DNA of 45,886 nucleotides from JBDIBB01 sp039812685. Its GTDB lineage: Bacteria > Acidobacteriota > Vicinamibacteria > Vicinamibacterales > JAFNAJ01. A program made the translations under genes and the position numbers. This document shows, piece after piece, positions 30,115 through 37,470 of this stretch. The stretch covers positions 1 to 45,886 of the forward strand of contig JBDIBB010000018.1 in NCBI GenBank assembly GCA_039812685.1, read 5' to 3'. Position 1 is the first letter of the stretch, and each line of letters starts with the position of its first letter. The notes beneath the pieces were generated by a model that had not been told where the DNA came from, made no database searches, and saw nothing but the letters and a program-made list of their open reading frames with translations.

Positions 30115-31227
30115 CTAGGCCACCACCTTGAACGTCAGTTCCCGGGTGATGGTCTTCTGGGCCTTGTTGTCGGTGATCTTGATGTTGATCTTGTAGTCGC
30201 CCGCCGGGAACAGGTTGAGCGGAATCGCGAAGCCGGGTGCGATCTGGAAACCGGCATCCGGATCCCACTGCGGAGGCAGCGTCTGCGCGTTGAACTTCTG
30301 CGGATTGTAGACGAGCTTCTTGCCGTCCTCGGAGAGCGCCGGCTCGTAGCCCTCACCGTTCTTCTTCATGAACTCGTACTCGATGGTGAGGTCGGGTCTC
30401 TTCTCCTCGATCACCGGGTTGTACACGTGGAAGTAAACGGTGAGCTCCTCGGTCTTCTTGAACTCGTTGTCGGCCGCCAGCTGCATGTCGGCGCCGGTGA
30501 AGGTATAAGGCTTGAAGACGATCGTCTCCTGCGTCGGCGGCTCCTTCAACGGCTCGATCTTGTCGATCAGCAGGAGGTCGCTGGTGGTGAGGCCGGCATT
30601 CCACAGGTCGGGAACCGCGAGTTCGAACTTCCGGGCCACGCCCTTCAGCATGACGTCGTTCTTCACCGGCTCGGCGCCCGGAGCGGTCTGCATGGTGACG
30701 TAGACATCCTGGTCGCCGGGCGTCACGACAATCCGGCGCGTCAGTTCGAGCGGCTTGCCGGCAGCCGGGGCCGCGGCATCGCCGGTGAACACCTGCTCGA
30801 ACTCGAACGTGACCTTGTCACGGCCCTTCGTCGGCAACTCGGTGCCCTTGGGCACCACCCGCACGTAGAGCGCCACGTTGGCAGGCAGCGCCTTGCCGGT
30901 GCCGCCATCGAAGCTGATCGTGAACGGCATGTAGATCCGGCCTTCGACGGCCTTGAACGCGGTGTGCCGCCAGCTCACCTGGACCGCATCGGCGGGCGAG
31001 GCCGTGGGATCGTCCTTGCCGTTGGCCTTGATGGTGTAGCCGCCGCCGTCACCGAGGCGGCCGGCCTGCAGGGCGTCAGCGGCGCGCACCAGCGTACGCG
31101 TCACCTGCTGCTGCGCCTCCTGGGCCTTCTTCTCTTCCTTCGATTGCGCGAGCACCGGGAGCGTGACCGCCACGGATGCGATCGCGGTGAGAGCCAGGCG
31201 GCCGATGACGCGGGGGGTGAGGAACAT
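30115..31227 (-). CDS. secreted protein of unknown function, operon with barrel
   Basis: I do not recognise the family. The 370-residue product has a signal peptide (MFLTPRVIGRLALTAIAS, cleavage after VLAQ). A short Lys/Glu/Gln-rich helical stretch (EEKKAQEAQQQV) comes next, then beta-rich sequence to the end. The last 60 residues (PLNLFPAGDYKINIKITDN and KTITRELTFKV) resemble the immunoglobulin-like end of GWxTD-type acidobacterial proteins. No cysteine or enzyme motif is seen. The ATG at 31227 has GGAGAG 8 nt upstream; a GTG at 31242 is also in frame. A strong promoter precedes it and the barrel gene follows 24 nt after, so both are probably made together. Confidence 0.75.
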   Translation of the reverse strand: MFLTPRVIGRLALTAIASVAVTLPVLAQSKEEKKAQEAQQQVTRTLVRAADALQAGRLGDGGGYTIKANGKDDPTASPADAVQVSWRHTAFKAVEGRIYMPFTISFDGGTGKALPANVALYVRVVPKGTELPTKGRDKVTFEFEQVFTGDAAAPAAGKPLELTRRIVVTPGDQDVYVTMQTAPGAEPVKNDVMLKGVARKFELAVPDLWNAGLTTSDLLLIDKIEPLKEPPTQETIVFKPYTFTGADMQLAADNEFKKTEELTVYFHVYNPVIEEKRPDLTIEYEFMKKNGEGYEPALSEDGKKLVYNPQKFNAQTLPPQWDPDAGFQIAPGFAIPLNLFPAGDYKINIKITDNKAQKTITRELTFKVVA

Positions 31228-31275
31228 GAAAGCGCTCTCCACGAAATGAATGAGGGGACAGATGGGCAGCTTCAG

Positions 31276-31304
31276 ATTCTAGGTCACGGGTCCAGCCAAG
31301 TCAA
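31276..31304 (-). promoter_or_regulatory. sigma-70 promoter of the secreted protein-barrel operon
   Basis: On the minus strand TTGACT (31304-31299), a 17-nt spacer and TAGAAT (31281-31276) form one of the best sigma-70 matches in the window. Transcription would start near 31269, about 42 nt before the ATG at 31227. It is divergent from the glgC promoter. Confidence 0.65.
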
Positions 31305-31330
31305 ACCGTCGATCGTGCGGAAAATCCACG

Positions 31331-31359
31331 CAATTGTGGCCGGTTGCGCGTGCTATCAT
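31331..31359 (+). promoter_or_regulatory. extended -10 promoter of glgC
   Basis: TGCTATCAT (-10 TATCAT at 31354-31359 with the TGn extension) lies 51 nt before the glgC ATG. The position 17 nt upstream holds CAATTG, a poor -35, as is common for extended -10 promoters. Confidence 0.5.
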
Positions 31360-31410
31360 CGGCCCGCACCGGCCGAGCTTCCCTTCAGACGCGCGGCCGC
31401 TCCCCGACCC

Positions 31411-32685
31411 ATGCTCGACGACACGCTCGTCATCGTCCTGGCCGGCGGCGCCGGCGAACGGCTCTACCCGCTCACGATGGAGCGTGCCAAGCCGGCCGTC
31501 TATTTCGGCGGGCCGTACCGGATCATCGACTTCACGCTCAGCAACTGCATCAACTCGCGGCTGCGGCGCATCTTCATCGTCACCCAGTACAAATCGCTGT
31601 CGCTCAACCGCCACGTCCGCCTGGGGTGGAGCGTGGTGGCCGAGGAACTGGGTGAGTTCATCGAGATCCTCCCGCCCCAGAAGCGCGTCAGCGAGAACTG
31701 GTACCTCGGCACGGCCGACGCCGTCTACCAGAATCTGTACTCCGTCCTGCGCGAGGCCCCCCGGCACATCGTCGTCCTCTCGGGCGACCACGTCTACAAG
31801 ATGGACTACGGGCGGATGCTGCGCGCGCACATCGACAGCGGCGCGACGGCGACGCTGGCCGCCCTCGAGGTCCCCATCGAGGACGCCACGCGGTTCGGCG
31901 TGATCCAGGTCGACGAGGCCGACCGCATCGTCGGATTCCAGGAGAAGCCCAGGCGTCCGACGCCGGTGCCCGGGACCACCGACATCGCCCTGGCGTCGAT
32001 GGGCATCTACGTGTTCGAGACCGGGGCCCTCACCCGCGCGCTCAAGGACGATGCCGCCCGCCCGTCGAACCACGACTTCGGCAAGGACATCCTGCCGGGG
32101 CTGCTGGCCACGGGCGCTCCGATGTACGTGCACCGGTTCCACGACGAGAACAAGAAGTCGGCCAAGTACTGGCGCGACATCGGGACCATCGACGCCTATT
32201 TCGAGGCCAACCTCGACCTGTGCGCCGTGAACCCCGAATTCAACCTGTACGATCCCGAGTGGCCCCTGCGCACCCATCAGCCGCAGGCCCCGCCGGCGAA
32301 GTTCGTCTTCGCCGACGAAGGCCAGCGGTCCGGCCAGGCGCTGGACTCCATCATCTCGTCGGGCTGCATCATCTCGGGCAGCCGGATCACCGGCAGCGTG
32401 CTGTGCCCGAACGTGCGGGTCCACAGTTTCTGTCACATCGATCAGAGCATCCTGATGCCCGACGTGCACGTCGGCCGGCACGCGCGGCTGCGGCGGACGA
32501 TCGTCGACCGCAACGTCACGATCCCGCGCGGCGCCTGCATCGGCTACTTCCCCGAGGAAGACCGCAAGCGCCACACCGTGAGCGACAAGGGCGTCGTGGT
32601 GGTCACCACGGGCGACGAGCCCTACGTGGCCGAGATCCCGCCGGAGGCGCTCGCGCTCGAGACCGCGGCCGACCAGCGGGGCTGA
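31411..32685 (+). CDS. glgC: glucose-1-phosphate adenylyltransferase
   Basis: GlgC makes ADP-glucose from glucose-1-phosphate and ATP, the controlled step of bacterial glycogen synthesis. The 424-residue protein opens with the nucleotide-loop GGAGERLYPLT (12-22). It contains the pyrophosphorylase motifs GTADAVYQNLY and SGDHVYKMDY, the glucose-1-phosphate site EKP (in FQEKPRRP), YWRDIGTIDAYFEAN and a C-terminal left-handed beta-helix (SGCIISGSRITGSVLCPNV). The length is normal. The ATG at 31411 is where family similarity begins. It is followed by eno (57 nt) and gpmA, linking glycogen and glycolysis. Regulation by glycolytic intermediates is known for the family, not shown here. Confidence 0.95.
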   Translation: MLDDTLVIVLAGGAGERLYPLTMERAKPAVYFGGPYRIIDFTLSNCINSRLRRIFIVTQYKSLSLNRHVRLGWSVVAEELGEFIEILPPQKRVSENWYLGTADAVYQNLYSVLREAPRHIVVLSGDHVYKMDYGRMLRAHIDSGATATLAALEVPIEDATRFGVIQVDEADRIVGFQEKPRRPTPVPGTTDIALASMGIYVFETGALTRALKDDAARPSNHDFGKDILPGLLATGAPMYVHRFHDENKKSAKYWRDIGTIDAYFEANLDLCAVNPEFNLYDPEWPLRTHQPQAPPAKFVFADEGQRSGQALDSIISSGCIISGSRITGSVLCPNVRVHSFCHIDQSILMPDVHVGRHARLRRTIVDRNVTIPRGACIGYFPEEDRKRHTVSDKGVVVVTTGDEPYVAEIPPEALALETAADQRG

Positions 32686-32742
32686 CGCGCGCCGCTTCGC
32701 GCGCAGGTTCACTCATCGTCGATTCCCATCGGAGGATTCATC

Positions 32743-34035
32743 GTGATCATCTCCTCGCTCACCGCCCGCGAGATCCTCGACTCGCGCGGCAACCCCACCG
32801 TGGAGGTGGACGTGCACCTGCAGAGCGGAGCCCTCGGGCGCGCCGCCGTGCCGTCGGGCGCGAGCACGGGCACGCGCGAGGCCCTCGAACTGCGCGACGG
32901 TGACGGGAAGCGCTACCTCGGCAAGGGCGTTCGCACGGCGGTGGCCAACGTCAACGGCGAGATCGCCCGCGCGCTGGCCGGCCGCGACTTCGATCAGCGC
33001 GGCCTGGACGAGGCGATGATGGCCCTCGACGGCACACCCGCCAAGAGCCGGCTGGGTGCCAACGCCATCCTCGGCGTGTCGATGGCCTTCGCCCGCGCCT
33101 GCGCGGTCGAGCGCGGCGTCGCGCTCTACACGCACTTCGGCACGCTCTACGGCCGGAGCACGCCGGCCCTGCTGCCCGTGCCGATGATGAACATCCTCAA
33201 CGGCGGCGCGCACGCCGACAGCAGCGTCGACTTCCAGGAGTTCATGGTGATGCCGCTCGGCTTCACGAGCTTCCACGAGGCGCTGCGCGCCGGCGTCGAG
33301 GTGTTCCATGCGCTGAAGGGCATCCTGAAGAAGCGCGGCTACGCGACGGGCGTCGGCGACGAAGGCGGGTTCGCGCCCAGCCTGAAGTCCAACAAGGAGG
33401 CGCTGGACCTCGTCATGGAGGCCATCGGGGCCGCCGGTTACAAGGCCGGCGAGCAGATCGCCATCGCGATCGACGCCGCTGCCAGCGAGCTGTGGGACGA
33501 GGCGAAGAAGGCCTACGTGTTCCACAAGTCGGGCGAAACGACGCGATCCTCCGAACAGATGGTCGATCTCTGGGACGAGTGGACCAGCCAGTACCCCATC
33601 GTCTCGCTGGAGGACGGGCTCGCCGAGGGCGACTGGGACGGCTGGGCGCTGCTGACCAGGCGGCTCGGCCAGCGCCTCCAACTGGTCGGTGACGACATCT
33701 TCGTGACCAACCCCGCCATCTTCAAGGAAGGGATCGCGAAGAGCATCGGCAACTCCATCCTCATCAAGCTGAACCAGATCGGCACGGTCACCGAGACGCT
33801 CGACACCATCAGGATGGCGGCCGGCAGCGGCTACACGGCGGTGATCTCGCACCGCTCGGGAGAGACCGAGGACTCGACCATCGCCGACCTGGCGGTGGGC
33901 ACCGAGGCGGGCCAGATCAAGACCGGCTCGGCCAGCCGATCGGATCGCGTCGCGAAGTACAACCAGTTGCTGCGCATCGAGGGCGAACTCGGCGCCTCGG
34001 CGCGGTTCGGCGGCCGCGCCGCCCTGCGGAGGTGA
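32743..34035 (+). CDS. eno: enolase
   Basis: Enolase interconverts 2-phosphoglycerate and phosphoenolpyruvate in the cytosol and is Mg-dependent. The 430-residue protein has SRGNPTVEVDV, the loop SGASTGTREALELRD, the metal ligands in AIAIDAAASE, SLEDGL and VGDDIFVTN, the catalytic Lys in LIKLNQIGTVTET, and SHRSGETEDSTIADLAV. It begins with GTG at 32743 behind a strong GGAGG at 32731-32735. Its stop lies just before gpmA, whose SD overlaps its end, so the two glycolytic genes are probably cotranslated. Confidence 0.97.
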   Translation: MIISSLTAREILDSRGNPTVEVDVHLQSGALGRAAVPSGASTGTREALELRDGDGKRYLGKGVRTAVANVNGEIARALAGRDFDQRGLDEAMMALDGTPAKSRLGANAILGVSMAFARACAVERGVALYTHFGTLYGRSTPALLPVPMMNILNGGAHADSSVDFQEFMVMPLGFTSFHEALRAGVEVFHALKGILKKRGYATGVGDEGGFAPSLKSNKEALDLVMEAIGAAGYKAGEQIAIAIDAAASELWDEAKKAYVFHKSGETTRSSEQMVDLWDEWTSQYPIVSLEDGLAEGDWDGWALLTRRLGQRLQLVGDDIFVTNPAIFKEGIAKSIGNSILIKLNQIGTVTETLDTIRMAAGSGYTAVISHRSGETEDSTIADLAVGTEAGQIKTGSASRSDRVAKYNQLLRIEGELGASARFGGRAALRR

Positions 34036-34037
34036 CG

Positions 34038-34784
34038 ATGTACAAGCTCGTGCTGCTCCGCCACGGCGAGAGCACCTGGAACAGGGAGAACCGCTTCACC
34101 GGCTGGACCGACGTCGATCTGTCGGACGCCGGACGGGGGGAAGCCGCGGCGGCCGGCCGGCTGCTGGCGGCCGAGGGCTACGAGTTCGACGTGGCCTACA
34201 CGTCGGTGCTCAAGCGCGCGATCCGCACGCTGTGGATCGTGCTCGACGAGCTCGATCGGATGTGGATTCCGGTCCACCGCGACTGGCGCCTCAACGAGCG
34301 CCATTACGGCGCCCTCCAGGGCCTGAACAAGGCCGAGACCGCGGCCCGCCACGGCGAGGCGCAGACCAAGATCTGGCGGCGCAGCTACGACGTGCCGCCG
34401 CCGCCGCTGACACAGGACGACCCGCGCCATCCGGCCCGCGATCCCCGGTACGCATCGCTCGCGCCGGAGGATCTGCCGCTCACCGAGTGCCTGAAGGACA
34501 CCGTCGCGCGGTTCCTCCCGGCCTGGCACGAGCGGATCGCCCCGGCCGTGAAACGGGGCGAGCGCGTGCTCGTCACGGCGCACGGCAACAGCCTGCGGGC
34601 GCTCGTGAAATACCTGGACGGCATCTCCGACCACGACATCGTCGAGCTGAACATCCCGACGGGCATCCCGCTCGTGTACGAGCTGGACGCCGACCTCAGG
34701 CCGGTGAAGAGCTACTACCTGGGAGATCCGGAAGCGGCACAGGCGGCGGCGGCGAGGGTCGCCGCCCAGGCCAGGGGCGCCTGA
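34038..34784 (+). CDS. gpmA: 2,3-bisphosphoglycerate-dependent phosphoglycerate mutase
   Basis: GpmA interconverts 3- and 2-phosphoglycerate and feeds the enolase encoded just upstream. The 248-residue length fits the family. The phosphohistidine motif LRHGESTWN contains His9. ENRFTGWTDVDLS, TSVLKRAIRTLW, LNERHYGALQGLNKAE and VTAHGNSLRALVKYLDG (second active-site His) are all intact. The ATG at 34038 lies 2 nt after the eno stop, with GGAGG at 34028-34032. The tail ends in an Ala-rich stretch. Confidence 0.96.
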   Translation: MYKLVLLRHGESTWNRENRFTGWTDVDLSDAGRGEAAAAGRLLAAEGYEFDVAYTSVLKRAIRTLWIVLDELDRMWIPVHRDWRLNERHYGALQGLNKAETAARHGEAQTKIWRRSYDVPPPPLTQDDPRHPARDPRYASLAPEDLPLTECLKDTVARFLPAWHERIAPAVKRGERVLVTAHGNSLRALVKYLDGISDHDIVELNIPTGIPLVYELDADLRPVKSYYLGDPEAAQAAAARVAAQARGA

Positions 34785-34813
34785 ACCCGGACGCGCGCGC
34801 GGGGGCGGACAAC

Positions 34814-34827
34814 GGCGGCCGGCCGCC
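34814..34827. terminator. palindrome between convergent gpmA and small ORF
   Basis: GGCGGCCGGCCGCC is a perfect 14-bp palindrome in the 44-nt gap between convergent genes, placed where a bidirectional terminator would be. It lacks a T-run and a proper loop, so support is weak. Confidence 0.25.
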
Positions 34828-34828
34828 C

Positions 34829-35107
34829 CTACACCTCTTCGGCGGTTTCGTCGGGCGCGATGCGCAGCGATCGCAGGAAGCGGCGGTCGTTGGCCGTCAT
34901 CTCCATCGGCGCGACGGGAGTGGCGGCCTGGTGCCCTGGCGCCACGTCCTTGGGCGCAAAGCCGATGTTGGCCTCGATCGACACCTGCAGCTCATACCCT
35001 TCGGCGCGGGCACGCTGACGACACGCCTCCACCTGCGCGTCGGTCGCGACGGCGGCCGCGATGGCGTCGGCCATCTCACGGGCGAGGCGATTCATGGTGT
35101 CGTCCAT
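34829..35107 (-). CDS. small uncharacterised cytosolic protein
   Basis: The 92-residue product begins MDDTMNRLAREMADAIAAAV, a helical opening, and contains YELQVSIEANIGFAP and a charged C-terminus (MTANDRRFLRSLRIAPDE). No signal peptide, membrane helix or metal motif is seen. I do not recognise it. The ATG at 35107 has an AGGAG-type SD about 8 nt upstream (GGAGACCAGCG), and an extended -10 promoter lies about 130 nt upstream, which together support a real gene. It is convergent with gpmA. Confidence 0.65.
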   Translation of the reverse strand: MDDTMNRLAREMADAIAAAVATDAQVEACRQRARAEGYELQVSIEANIGFAPKDVAPGHQAATPVAPMEMTANDRRFLRSLRIAPDETAEEV

Positions 35108-35230
35108 CGCTGGTCTCCTCGGTCGCGCATCGCCGCGGTCGGCGGTCGCGCCCCGCATCCCGTCGGACGCCGCGCGAAGGCGGCTTCGTCGCGCGCGGGC
35201 CAGGCCACGGGTCAGACGGGCAGACAGAGA

Positions 35231-35239
35231 ATTGTAGCA
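35231..35239 (-). promoter_or_regulatory. extended -10 promoter for the small ORF
   Basis: The minus strand reads TGCTACAAT, an extended -10 (TACAAT at 35236-35231). No -35 is visible at 17 nt. It would give a leader of about 118 nt before the ATG at 35107. Confidence 0.4.
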
Positions 35240-35298
35240 GCACCGCGCAGCCGCGGAGCATCCGCCCGGGTGCCACCCGCGGCGGCTCCGCCGGCGAG

Positions 35299-35304
35299 TA
35301 GAAT
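35299..35304 (+). promoter_or_regulatory. -10 element suggesting leaderless transcription of the OppD-like gene
   Basis: TAGAAT ends 6 nt before the GTG start at 35311. A transcription start at the usual distance would fall on or next to the start codon, so the mRNA would have no 5' leader. No SD is seen in front of this GTG, and no good -35 is visible. Confidence 0.4.
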
Positions 35305-35310
35305 CCGCCC

Positions 35311-36348
35311 GTGTCCCCTGACCCCACCGTCACGCCGCCGGTTGCCGCGCATCCGCCGCTGCTCGAGGTGAGCGGCCTGCGCGTGGAGTTCGGCGAGGCG
35401 CACGCCGTCCTCCGCCCCGTGGAGGACGTCAGCTTCACCGTGTCGGCGGGCGAGACGCTCGCGCTCGTCGGGGAATCGGGCTGCGGCAAGACGCTGACGG
35501 CCACCGGCGTCCTCGGCGTCGCACCGCCTGGCGGCCGGCTCTCGGGGCGCGTGCGATTCGAGGGCCGCGACCTCCTCACGCTGAGGCCTGACGAGCTGCT
35601 CGAGGTGCGTGGCGCCCGCGTCGGGTTCGTCTTCCAGGAGCCCTCGGTCGCCCTGAATCCCGTCTACACCATCGGCGAGCACATCCGGGAGGTTCTCGAG
35701 GTTCACGGCCTCGCACGCGGTGAAGCCGCCCTGGCCCGGGCCGCCGCGCTCCTCGAGGAGGTGGTCCTGTCTCCCGGCGCCGGGATCCTCGACAGCTACC
35801 CTCACCAGCTCTCGGGCGGGATGGCGCAGCGCGCGGTGATCGCGCTCGCGCTGGCCTGCGATCCGTCGCTGCTGGTCGCCGACGAGCCGACGACGGCGCT
35901 CGACGTGACGACGCAGGCTCAGGTTCTTGCCCTGCTGCGCCGGCTGCGCGATCGCCGCGGCCTGGCCCTGCTGCTGGTCACCCACGACCTCGCCCTCGCC
36001 CGCCAGCACGCGGATCGGATTGCGGTGGTCTACGCCGGGCGGATCGTGGAGCAGGCACCCGCCGCCGCGCTCTTCGCCAGGCCCTCTCATCCCTACACGC
36101 GGGCGCTGCTGGCGTCGGCGCCGGGCGGACCGCCGGGGCAGCGCCTGCGCGCCATCCCGGGCGGCGCCCCGTCCCCGGGCGCGCGGCCGCCGGGCTGCGC
36201 GTTCGCACCCCGCTGCCCCGACGTCGGTCCGGACTGCGCCGCCGGGGTGCCGGGGCTGTACACCGTGGAACCCGATCACGCGGTGCGCTGCATCCTCTGC
36301 CGCGGCGAGGAATCAGCGGCGCGCGATGACGCGGCCGGCGGGAGCTGA
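35311..36348 (+). CDS. OppD/DppD-type ABC transporter ATPase
   Basis: The 345-residue protein is the first of two ATPases of the oligopeptide/dipeptide/nickel (PepT) importer family. Walker A GESGCGKT is at 54-61, Q-loop Gln109, the signature LSGGMAQR at 167-174, Walker B with LLVADEPTTALD at 187-198 and the switch His in VTHDLALA. The C-terminal extension has CAFAPRC and further cysteines (GPDC, CILC); in a structurally studied DppD such cysteines hold a 4Fe-4S cluster. It starts with GTG and appears leaderless. Its partner follows after 2 nt. No permease or substrate-binding protein is encoded nearby, so the substrate is unknown. Confidence 0.93.
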   Translation: MSPDPTVTPPVAAHPPLLEVSGLRVEFGEAHAVLRPVEDVSFTVSAGETLALVGESGCGKTLTATGVLGVAPPGGRLSGRVRFEGRDLLTLRPDELLEVRGARVGFVFQEPSVALNPVYTIGEHIREVLEVHGLARGEAALARAAALLEEVVLSPGAGILDSYPHQLSGGMAQRAVIALALACDPSLLVADEPTTALDVTTQAQVLALLRRLRDRRGLALLLVTHDLALARQHADRIAVVYAGRIVEQAPAAALFARPSHPYTRALLASAPGGPPGQRLRAIPGGAPSPGARPPGCAFAPRCPDVGPDCAAGVPGLYTVEPDHAVRCILCRGEESAARDDAAGGS

Positions 36349-36350
36349 CG

Positions 36351-37229
36351 GTGGCGCTGCTGGAGGTCGAGTCGCTCACCAAGGTCTATCGTCGCGGCGG
36401 CGGCCTGCTGCGTGCGCCGGCACACGTGCGCGCAGTGGACGGCGTGTCCTTCGTGGTGCACGACGGCGAGAGCCTCGGCCTGGTGGGCGAATCGGGCAGC
36501 GGCAAGACGACCACGGGACGATGCGTGCTGCGGCTGGTCGAACCCACATCGGGATCGGTGCGGTTCCGCGACGAGGATCTGCTGGCGCTGCCGCCAGCCC
36601 GGATGCGCGCGATGCGGCGTCACCTGCAGATGGTCTTCCAGGATCCGCTGTCGTCGCTGAACCCCCGCATGCGCATCGGCGACACCGTGGAGGAGCCGCT
36701 GGTCGTGCACCGAATGGGTACGCCGCGCGAGCGCCGGGAACGCGTCGCCGACCTGCTGCGGCTGGTGGGCCTGGATCCGGACGACGCGCGCCGCTTCCCG
36801 CGCGAGCTGAGCGGCGGGCAGCGCCAGCGCGCCGGCATCGCGCGCGCGCTCGCCACGAACCCGTCCCTGGTGGTCGCAGACGAACCGGTGGCCTCGCTCG
36901 ACGTGTCGATCCAGGCGCAGGTGGTGAACCTGCTGATGGATCTTCAGGCACGACTGCGGCTGGCGTTCCTGTTCATCTCGCACGACCTCGGGCTCGTGCG
37001 CCACCTCTGCGGTCGCGTGGCGGTGATGTACCGCGGGCGCATCATCGAAATCGGGCCGGTATCGGAGATCTACGCGTCGCCACGCCATGCCTACACGCAG
37101 GCGCTGCTGGCGGCGCTGCCATCGCTCGAGCCCTCCGGGCCGGTGCGGCCCCTCGAACTGCCGGCCGGCGGCTTCGACACCTCGTCGCCGCTGCGCGAGA
37201 TCTCGCCCGGCCACTGGGCGCGGGCGTGA
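36351..37229 (+). CDS. OppF/DppF-type ABC transporter ATPase
   Basis: The 292-residue second ATPase has Walker A GESGSGKT (46-53), MVFQDPLSSLNPRM, signature LSGGQRQR (153-160), Walker B VVADEPVASLD and the switch HDLGLVRHLCGRVAVMYRGRIIE, all typical of OppF. It is shorter than usual at the C-terminus: the cysteine-rich extension of this subfamily is missing and it ends SPGHWARA. It begins with GTG at 36351, 2 nt after the OppD-like stop (SD GGGAGC). The pair would normally form the heterodimeric motor of an importer whose membrane parts must be elsewhere. Confidence 0.93.
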   Translation: MALLEVESLTKVYRRGGGLLRAPAHVRAVDGVSFVVHDGESLGLVGESGSGKTTTGRCVLRLVEPTSGSVRFRDEDLLALPPARMRAMRRHLQMVFQDPLSSLNPRMRIGDTVEEPLVVHRMGTPRERRERVADLLRLVGLDPDDARRFPRELSGGQRQRAGIARALATNPSLVVADEPVASLDVSIQAQVVNLLMDLQARLRLAFLFISHDLGLVRHLCGRVAVMYRGRIIEIGPVSEIYASPRHAYTQALLAALPSLEPSGPVRPLELPAGGFDTSSPLREISPGHWARA

Positions 37230-37261
37230 CGCTGGCTTGCTCCGGGTGTGCCCCCACCCCG

Positions 37262-37282
37262 GGGCCGGACGTCCGCCGGCCC
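37262..37282 (+). terminator. hairpin downstream of the OppF-like gene
   Basis: GGGCCGG and CCGGCCC form a perfect 7-bp stem around a 7-nt loop about 33 nt after the stop. A second imperfect hairpin lies just upstream. No T-run follows, so it may be a weak or Rho-assisted end, or chance. Confidence 0.35.
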
Positions 37283-37470
37283 GATGTGGGTCATGCCCGT
37301 TCAACGTCCGGGCACCGCGGTCGTGTCGCGACGTCGCAGCTTGCCGCTCTCTGGCGTCCGCCTGTCGCCATCTGACGTCATTTGACGCTTTCTCGCGATT
37401 CCCTTTGAACCTACCCTGCTCGGGAGCCCGCGGCGGCGACGTCGGTCAGGGCGCCCCCGAGGAGTCCTCC

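Noticed and set aside
29851..31410. Long upstream extension of the glgC reading frame
   Set aside because: The extension is antisense to two genes and has no similarity to GlgC. The family start and promoter fit the ATG at 31411.
37373..37387. TGACGTCA palindrome followed by TTGACG before the CsgG-like gene
   Set aside because: An 8-bp palindrome can occur by chance, no known regulator is indicated, and the TTGACG lacks a -10 at proper distance.
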